Source of the DNA: Lentzea alba
Lineage (GTDB): Bacteria > Actinomycetota > Actinomycetes > Mycobacteriales > Pseudonocardiaceae
DNA: 64,000 bases
Assembly (NCBI RefSeq): GCF_011067745.1
Contig: NZ_JAAMPJ010000006.1
Location: forward strand, 349,019 to 413,018
Reading direction: 5' to 3'
The notes under the pieces are model-generated. The model made no database searches. It saw only the letters and a program-made list of their open reading frames with translations, and was not told the origin of the DNA. Every line of letters starts with the position of its first letter. Position 1 is the stretch's first letter. Of the stretch, positions 59,231 to 64,000 are shown in pieces. The translations under genes and the position numbers were made by a program.

Positions 59231-59611
59231 ATGGGCATCTTGGTGCATGTGCTGCTGACCGCCGTGGCGGTCTGGGTGTCGACCGCCCTTCCCGGCATCG
59301 ACCTGGGCGAGGGCACCACCGGTTCGAGAATCCTCACGCTGATCGGCGTCGCGGTGATCTTCGGCCTGGTGAACGCGGTCGTGAAGCCGCTCGTGAAGTT
59401 CTTCGGCTGCCTGTTCTACCTGGTCACGCTCGGCTTGATCGGGCTCGTGGTGAACGCGCTGCTGTTCATGTTCACCGGGTGGATCGCCGAGCAGCTGGAC
59501 CTCCCGTTCCGCGTCGACGGCTTCTGGCCGGCCTTCTGGGGCGCGATCATCGTCGCCCTGACCGGCTGGGTGCTGAACGTGATCTACGACAAGATCACAG
59601 ACAAGGACTGA
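59231..59611 (+). CDS. Phage-holin-4-like (DUF360-type) membrane protein
   Basis: The 126-residue protein has four predicted helices, NAVVKPLVKFFGCLFYLVTLG at the second and GWIAEQLDLPF before the last. This pattern belongs to the widespread phage_holin_4_2 family, which in actinomycetes is chromosomal and not part of a phage. The function is unknown. The ATG lies 7 nt after TAGTCT. A bidirectional terminator follows. Confidence 0.82.
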   Translation: MGILVHVLLTAVAVWVSTALPGIDLGEGTTGSRILTLIGVAVIFGLVNAVVKPLVKFFGCLFYLVTLGLIGLVVNALLFMFTGWIAEQLDLPFRVDGFWPAFWGAIIVALTGWVLNVIYDKITDKD

Positions 59612-59623
59612 CCCACCAACGGA

Positions 59624-59658
59624 AAATGCCCTCGGTCCACAGCGGACCGAGGGCATTT
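59624..59658. terminator. Bidirectional terminator, 15-bp stem
   Basis: A perfect 15-bp stem AAATGCCCTCGGTCC with a 5-base loop ends in A/T runs on both sides, between convergent genes. Confidence 0.92.
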
Positions 59659-59670
59659 CTCTGGCCTGGA

Positions 59671-61890
59671 TCAGGCGTTGGCGTCCTCGGCGGCCGGCGC
59701 CGGCTGGCCGCGCTTCACGGACTCCAGCAGCATCTGCGCGACGTCCACGACCTCGACGTGCGCGCCCGCCTGGCCGTCGGACTGACGGGCGGTCACGCCG
59801 TCGGTGAGCATCACGCGGCAGAACGGGCAGCCGGTCGCGATCTTCGACGGCGCGGTGGACAGCGCCTCGTCCACGCGGTCGACGTTGATGCGCTTGCCGA
59901 TCCGCTCCTCCATCCACATGCGGGCGCCACCGGCACCGCAGCACATGGAGCGTTCCTCGTGCCGCGGCATCTCGCGCAGCTTCGCGCCGGACGCCCCGAT
60001 GAGCTCACGCGGTGCTTCGTAGACCTTGTTGTGACGGCCCAGGTAGCACGGGTCGTGGTAGGTGACGTCCTCGGTGACCGGCGCGACCGGCACCAGACGG
60101 CGTTCGCGCACCAGCTTGTTCAGCAGCTGCGTGTGGTGCACGACCTCGTAGGTGCCGCCGACCTGCGGGTACTCGTTCGCCAGCGTGTTGAAGCAGTGCG
60201 CACACGTGACAACGATCTTGCGCTGGCCAAGAGGCCGGTCCTCGAAGACCGAGTTCAGGACTTCCACGTTCTGCTGCGCGAGCATCTGGAAGAGGAACTC
60301 GTTGCCGGCGCGGCGGGCCGGGTCACCGGTGCAGGTCTCCTCCGGGCCGAGCACGGTGTACTTGACCCCGGCGGTGTGCAGCAGCTCGGCGACGGCGCGG
60401 GTGGTCTTCTTCGCGCGGTCCTCGAACGCACCGGCGCAGCCGACCCAGAACAGGTACTCGGCGTCGCCCAGTTCGCCGTCGAACACCGGCACCTCGAACT
60501 CGAGGCCGTCGGTCCACGCCAGGCGGTCCTTGGAGTTCTGACCCCACGGGTTGCCCTTGTTCTCCAGGTTCTTGAACATGCCGCCGAGCTCGGTCGGGAA
60601 GTTCGACTCGATCAGCACCTGGTAGCGGCGCATGTCGACGATGTGGTCGACGTGCTCGATGTCCACCGGGCACTGCTCGACGCACGCGCCGCAGGTGGTG
60701 CAGGACCACAGCACCTCGGGGTCGATGACGCCCAGCTCGTCCGGGCCGCCGACCAGCGGGCGCTCGGACTCCGCCATCGCCAGCACGTCGATGGACTCGA
60801 GGCGCTTCTTGTAGTCCTCGTACTTGTCCTCGGTCAGGCCGACCTCGTCACCGGCCATGTCGCGCGAGCCGCCGGCCAGCAGGTACGGCGCCTTGGCGTA
60901 CATGTGGTCGCGCAGCTGCGTGATGACCAGCTTGGGCGACAACGGCTTGCCGGTGTTCCACGCGGGGCACTGCGACTGGCAGCGGCCGCACTCGGTGCAG
61001 GTGGAGAAGTCGAGAACGCCCTTCCAGGTGAAGTCCTCGACCTTGCCGACGCCGAACACGTCCTTGTCCGGGTCGGCCTCCTCCAGGTTCAGCACCTTGC
61101 CGCCGGACATCATCGGCTTCAGGGCGCCGAGCGCGACGCCGCCGTCGTCCTCGCGCTTGAAGTAGATGTTGAAGAACGCCGAGAACCGGTGCCAGGCGAC
61201 ACCCATCGTCAGGTTCCGGCCGACCACGATCAGCCAGATCATGCCGCTCAGCAGCTTGACCAGCGCCATCACCGACACCCAGACGGGCGCGGCGGGCAGG
61301 ATCTGCGCGAGCGGCTGCGACACGAACGACGTCCACAGCGGCGCGACCTCGAGGCCGCTCGACTGCTTGAACGCCTTGACCATCAGGATGCCGACACCCT
61401 CGATGATCACGACCGCCTCGACGAAGTAGGCGGACTTGAAGTCGGAACCCTGGAAGCGGGAGACCCGGTCGGCACGGCGCGGGTGGTTGCGCTGGCGGAT
61501 GATCGCGAGCGCCACGCCACCGACGACGGTGCCGAGCCCCAGCAGCTCGACGAGCAGCAGCCAGACCGACCACGTGCCGATGATCGGCCAGTGGAAGTGC
61601 GGGTCGAACACCTCGCCGTAGGCCTCGAACAGCACCGCGGAGCCGATGAGGAAGCCCCACATCACCATCCAGTGCCACGGGGCGACCGAACGGAACTTCG
61701 CCATTCTGGTGTGCGCGACGAATTCGACGATCATCGTCTTCAGCCGCGGCCCGAACGGCCCGAAGCGGGTCCCGTCCGGCTGGCCGAGCCGGATGATCTT
61801 GATCTGCTTCAGCACGGCGGCGACGAACACGCCCCAGGCGACGACGCTCACCGCCACGGCGACGAGTCCGAGAACCAGCTGGAGGGTCAT
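59671..61890 (-). CDS. etfD: EtfD-like ETF:quinone oxidoreductase (membrane Fe-S protein)
   Basis: The 739-residue protein has about six membrane helices in the first 260 residues (NarI-like). A two-[4Fe-4S] ferredoxin domain follows (CTECGRCQSQCP and CTTCGACVEQCP, about 310-420). Two CCG domains end it, as in HdrB (HDPCYLGRHN, SMCCGAGGARMWMEE). This is the architecture of M. tuberculosis Rv0338c, shown to be EtfD, which takes electrons from acyl-CoA dehydrogenases via ETF to menaquinone. The ATG lies 6 nt after TAGACT, and one operator copy covers the -35 region, linking it to the beta-oxidation genes. Confidence 0.9.
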   Translation of the reverse strand: MTLQLVLGLVAVAVSVVAWGVFVAAVLKQIKIIRLGQPDGTRFGPFGPRLKTMIVEFVAHTRMAKFRSVAPWHWMVMWGFLIGSAVLFEAYGEVFDPHFHWPIIGTWSVWLLLVELLGLGTVVGGVALAIIRQRNHPRRADRVSRFQGSDFKSAYFVEAVVIIEGVGILMVKAFKQSSGLEVAPLWTSFVSQPLAQILPAAPVWVSVMALVKLLSGMIWLIVVGRNLTMGVAWHRFSAFFNIYFKREDDGGVALGALKPMMSGGKVLNLEEADPDKDVFGVGKVEDFTWKGVLDFSTCTECGRCQSQCPAWNTGKPLSPKLVITQLRDHMYAKAPYLLAGGSRDMAGDEVGLTEDKYEDYKKRLESIDVLAMAESERPLVGGPDELGVIDPEVLWSCTTCGACVEQCPVDIEHVDHIVDMRRYQVLIESNFPTELGGMFKNLENKGNPWGQNSKDRLAWTDGLEFEVPVFDGELGDAEYLFWVGCAGAFEDRAKKTTRAVAELLHTAGVKYTVLGPEETCTGDPARRAGNEFLFQMLAQQNVEVLNSVFEDRPLGQRKIVVTCAHCFNTLANEYPQVGGTYEVVHHTQLLNKLVRERRLVPVAPVTEDVTYHDPCYLGRHNKVYEAPRELIGASGAKLREMPRHEERSMCCGAGGARMWMEERIGKRINVDRVDEALSTAPSKIATGCPFCRVMLTDGVTARQSDGQAGAHVEVVDVAQMLLESVKRGQPAPAAEDANA

Positions 61891-61896
61891 GGCGGG

Positions 61897-61902
61897 AGTC
61901 TA
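61897..61902 (-). promoter_or_regulatory. -10 box of the EtfD-like gene
   Basis: TAGACT on the minus strand ends 6 nt before the ATG. Confidence 0.5.
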
Positions 61903-61909
61903 GGCCACG

Positions 61910-61923
61910 TTACTGGTGAGTAA
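61910..61923. promoter_or_regulatory. 14-bp lipid-regulon operator, site 7
   Basis: TTACTGGTGAGTAA matches YTACYSGNNAGTAR, with extended arms GTTACT/AGTAAC. It covers the spacer and -35 region of the EtfD promoter. Confidence 0.65.
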
Positions 61924-61991
61924 CCACTTGGACGTGGCCGGTGTCTCCTCGCGTACCGGTCAAGTATCCGGAACTTGATCAAAAACTTATG

Positions 61992-62003
61992 GAACAATCG
62001 TTC
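61992..62003. promoter_or_regulatory. Inverted repeat before the SMR efflux gene
   Basis: GAAC-4-GTTC lies about 30 bases before the SMR start and is a likely site for the TetR protein encoded in the same operon. Confidence 0.4.
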
Positions 62004-62034
62004 AAGTAGTTGCCCTGAGCTGCCGGAGGTCGCC

Positions 62035-62358
62035 GTGTTGTACCTGTATCTCGCTGCGGCGATCGTGGGTGAAATCGCCGCCACCGTGTCGTTGAAGCTG
62101 TCCGAGGGATTCAGCAGACTGTGGCCGTCAGTCGTGGTCGTCGTCGGTTACGCCATCGCCTTCACGGCCCTTTCGCGCGCGTTGAAGTTGGGTATGCCCG
62201 TAGGCGTCGCATACGCCGTGTGGTCAGCTGTCGGTGTTGCAGCCGTTGCGATCATCGGCTGGAAGTTCCTCGGCGAGACCCTCAACCCCACGATGGTCAT
62301 CGGGCTGGCCCTGATCATCGGAGGCGTGGTGACGCTCGAACTCGGGAGGACGCACTGA
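62035..62358 (+). CDS. SMR-family multidrug efflux protein
   Basis: The 107-residue protein has four helices and the SMR essential Glu at residue 13 (AAAIVGEIAATVSLKLSEGF), with the later YAVWSAVGVAAVAIIGW helix. It is an EmrE-like proton/cation antiporter that works as a dimer in the inner membrane. GGAGG precedes the GTG by five bases. It is cotranscribed with the TetR gene that follows and probably controls it. Confidence 0.92.
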   Translation: MLYLYLAAAIVGEIAATVSLKLSEGFSRLWPSVVVVVGYAIAFTALSRALKLGMPVGVAYAVWSAVGVAAVAIIGWKFLGETLNPTMVIGLALIIGGVVTLELGRTH

Positions 62359-62945
62359 CCACAGTCGCAGACAGTCCGAAGATCGACGGCCGCCGGGCGC
62401 GTGGCGAGAAGAAGCGCCAGGCCATCGTCGAGGCCACCCTGCGCGTGATCGAACGCGACGGCATCGCCGGTGTGACGCACCGCAGCGTGGCCCGCGAAGC
62501 AGGCGTGCCGACGACGGCGCCGACCTACTACTTCGCGTCGCTCGACGACCTGTTGATCGCGACGCTGCTGTGGTCCACCGAAGCGCTGTGCGACGAGATG
62601 CTGAAGGTCGTCGCGAGTGGTGGCACCGCCCGTGCGATCGCCGCGAGCCTGGCCAAGGCCCTGAACGAGAACCGAGGCCGCACGCTCGCCGAGTACGAGC
62701 TGTACCTGCTGGCCGGTCGGCGTCCCGAGCTGAAGGCGGCTGCGCGCCGGTGGCTCGACCTGGCCGTGGAGGCGGTCCGGCCGGCGGACCCGGTGGCGTT
62801 CCGCGCGTTCCTCGCGGCCGTCGACGGGCTGCTGATCCAGGGCCTGATAGCCGATGTTGCTCCGAACGAGGAGGAGCTGGAGCCAATCGTGTCCTTCTTG
62901 ATCTGCGGCCGCGACGATTTCCCGGCCGCGACGAGGGAACAATGA
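62355..62945 (+). CDS. TetR-family regulator with apparent CTG start
   Basis: The 196-residue protein has a TetR helix-turn-helix (about residues 18-62; GVTHRSVAREAGVPTTAPTYYF) and a helical ligand domain. In this frame no ATG, GTG or TTG exists before the helix-turn-helix. The only good option is CTG at 62355, which overlaps the SMR stop as CTGA and has GGAGGA four bases upstream. Translational coupling with a rare CTG start is therefore proposed. It should repress the SMR operon and respond to a toxic cation. Confidence 0.8.
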   Translation: MTTVADSPKIDGRRARGEKKRQAIVEATLRVIERDGIAGVTHRSVAREAGVPTTAPTYYFASLDDLLIATLLWSTEALCDEMLKVVASGGTARAIAASLAKALNENRGRTLAEYELYLLAGRRPELKAAARRWLDLAVEAVRPADPVAFRAFLAAVDGLLIQGLIADVAPNEEELEPIVSFLICGRDDFPAATREQ

Positions 62946-62949
62946 GGTC

Positions 62950-63504
62950 ATGAAGTTCGCGCGAGAGGTGTCCGGCATCAGCCACGGGGTGAGCCTGGGG
63001 CTGCTGGCAGCGCTCTACGTGCGGGACGCCCTGGCCCTGTCGGTCGACGTCGAGCCGCACGTGCCGGGCCTGGAGCCCCCGCTGCCGGTGCAGGTGCCCG
63101 CGGGCGTCGACCGCGCCGCCGTGACCGCCGAGTGGCCGGGCTGGTGGGCCGACGCGCTGGACGCGTGCACGCGCGGAGCCGAGCCGCCCACGCCGGAGGA
63201 CGCCGAGGCGTTGCTGACCCGGCCGGCCAGCAGGGCCGCGGTGCTCGCGCTGAAGCCCGGCATCGAACAGCTGCACCGCGTGCAGAGCCCAGCGGCGTTG
63301 CCGATCGGCGACGTGCTGCGCGGCATCGAGTCGCGGATCGGCCGGTGGGCGCAGAGCGTGGAACTGCACATCGTCGAGGTGCCGGTCGACGGCCTGCTGT
63401 GGGAACGGATCGCGCCGGCCCACGTGCTCGCGTCGACGCGGTTCCTGAACGACCCCGCCCGCACCGCTCCGGCCCTGCGCGCGGTCCTCGAAGACCTGGT
63501 CTGA
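62950..63504 (+). CDS. Hypothetical protein
   Basis: The 184-residue protein is soluble and helical in its second half, with WPGWWADALDACTRG and RWAQSVELHIVEVP. I do not recognise the family. The start ATG comes 4 bases after the TetR stop, so it may be third in the operon. A terminator hairpin follows. Confidence 0.6.
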   Translation: MKFAREVSGISHGVSLGLLAALYVRDALALSVDVEPHVPGLEPPLPVQVPAGVDRAAVTAEWPGWWADALDACTRGAEPPTPEDAEALLTRPASRAAVLALKPGIEQLHRVQSPAALPIGDVLRGIESRIGRWAQSVELHIVEVPVDGLLWERIAPAHVLASTRFLNDPARTAPALRAVLEDLV

Positions 63505-63524
63505 ATCTGTTCGACACAGGTAGG

Positions 63525-63554
63525 GACAACCCCACCCCGCCTTCGGGGGTTGTC
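63525..63554 (+). terminator. Terminator-like hairpin
   Basis: A 9-bp stem GACAACCCC pairs with GGGGTTGTC around a 12-base loop, after the hypothetical gene. It has no T-run. Confidence 0.6.
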
Positions 63555-63581
63555 TGCCGTGTAGCTGAGTGCCACCACCTC

Positions 63582-63587
63582 TACTTT
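63582..63587 (+). promoter_or_regulatory. -10 box of the lipoprotein gene
   Basis: TACTTT ends 7 nt before the ATG at 63595. Confidence 0.45.
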
Positions 63588-63594
63588 TGTGCTC

Positions 63595-64000
63595 ATGATG
63601 AGGACGGCGCTGGTGGCATTGGTGGCGGGGGCGGTGCTCACAGTGCTGTCGTCCTGTGGCATTCGCATCATGAAGTACGAGTTCGAGGACGACAACGTCG
63701 TCTCGGAAAAGGTCACGTCGGTGAAGGTGCGTGGCGAAGACGGCTCGGGGAACGTGTCGATCCGGTACCAGCAGGGGCTTACCGAGACGAAGATCCACCG
63801 CAAGGTCGAGCACGCGAGGGACAACAAGCCTTCGGGCATCGCGCACCGCGTCGAGGGCAGCACGCTGGTGCTGGACGGCTGCGGCAGGGACTGCGAGATC
63901 AACTACGACGTCGTGGTCCCGTCCGCGGACATCTCGGTGATCGGTGACACCGGTTCGGGAGACGTGACCGTGGAGGGGCTGGCCTCCGTCGACTTCCGGA
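63595..64000 (+). CDS. DUF4097-like lipoprotein, N-terminal part
   Basis: The gene runs off the right edge; 135 residues are visible. A lipoprotein signal (MMRTALVALVAGAVLTVLSSC, lipobox Cys21) is followed by beta strands such as VKVRGEDGSGNVSIRY and DTGSGDVTVEGLASV, the repeated pattern of DUF4097-type beta-helix proteins. It should be a cell-surface lipoprotein. The ATG lies 7 nt after TACTTT. Confidence 0.72.
   Translation, partial: MMRTALVALVAGAVLTVLSSCGIRIMKYEFEDDNVVSEKVTSVKVRGEDGSGNVSIRYQQGLTETKIHRKVEHARDNKPSGIAHRVEGSTLVLDGCGRDCEINYDVVVPSADISVIGDTGSGDVTVEGLASVDFR

Noticed and set aside
59231-59611. Prophage signal because of the holin-like family
   Set aside because: The family is widespread in chromosomes. 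No integrase, capsid, tail or lysin gene is near and the gene is flanked by housekeeping genes.
1-64000. CRISPR array, insertion sequence or biosynthetic gene cluster
   Set aside because: No regularly spaced repeats, transposase motifs or PKS/NRPS modules were seen. Base composition and codon use are even throughout.

Overview
The window is 64 kb of chromosome from a high-GC actinomycete. Codon use, many GTG starts, a bifunctional Dcd-type dCTP deaminase, an EtfD-like iron-sulfur reductase, an LAxTG surface-protein pair and many leaderless promoters (TAnnnT 6-8 nt before a start codon) suggest a Pseudonocardiaceae member, perhaps Lentzea, Lechevalieria or Saccharothrix. The genus is inference. 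There is no rRNA, insertion sequence, integrase, prophage or CRISPR array, and about 60 protein genes plus one tRNA cover nearly all of it.

Layout. 0-4.2 kb looks like a 5-oxoproline module: the start of a secreted pyroglutamyl-peptidase-like protein, a DUF3311/sodium-symporter pair, a GntR regulator and divergent pxpA, without pxpB or pxpC. 4.2-7.2 kb holds a ROK sugar kinase overlapping a GH38-like protein that appears to have lost its catalytic segments. 7.3-11.9 kb is a polar (glutamate-type) amino acid ABC transporter with a membrane pentapeptide-like protein as a fourth gene. 12.1-16.3 kb carries a GH63/MGH1-like glucosidase and an M20 dipeptidase. 16.6-20.2 kb is a branched-chain 2-oxoacid dehydrogenase operon behind a perfect 19-bp palindrome. 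20.3-24.9 kb has a secreted carboxylesterase, an autoregulated MerR gene and small membrane or secreted proteins, including a degenerate nuclease fold.

25-31 kb is a fatty-acid oxidation locus: acyl-CoA dehydrogenase, SCP2-like protein, TetR, HtdX-like hydratase, FabG4-like reductase and FadA2-like thiolase. Further on lie a FadE5-like acyl-CoA dehydrogenase (47.8-49.7 kb) and an EtfD-like ETF:quinone oxidoreductase (59.7-61.9 kb). A 14-bp near-palindrome, YTACYSGNNAGTAR, occurs seven times, always at the promoters of these genes, mostly as pairs 16 or 24 bp apart. This suggests one TetR-controlled regulon for acyl-CoA oxidation and its electron outlet, and it is the most interesting system seen here.

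31-47 kb is mostly housekeeping and hypothetical genes: serine hydrolase, SIMPL protein, AAA ATPase, 3-hydroxyisobutyrate-dehydrogenase-like enzyme preceded by a strong hairpin, S37 peptidase, HAD phosphatase, two pentapeptide proteins, dienelactone hydrolase, flavoprotein, thioredoxin-NHL protein, GroES-like protein, VanW protein and DUF1206 protein. 50-56 kb has a LuxR regulator, a second sodium symporter, a DinB protein, tRNA-Gly(CCC), dcd, a cation-efflux protein and MarR. 56.6-59.2 kb is a tandem pair of sortase-anchored SdrD-like proteins. 62-64 kb has an SMR efflux gene coupled to a TetR gene that seems to start with CTG, a hypothetical gene and the start of a DUF4097-like lipoprotein.
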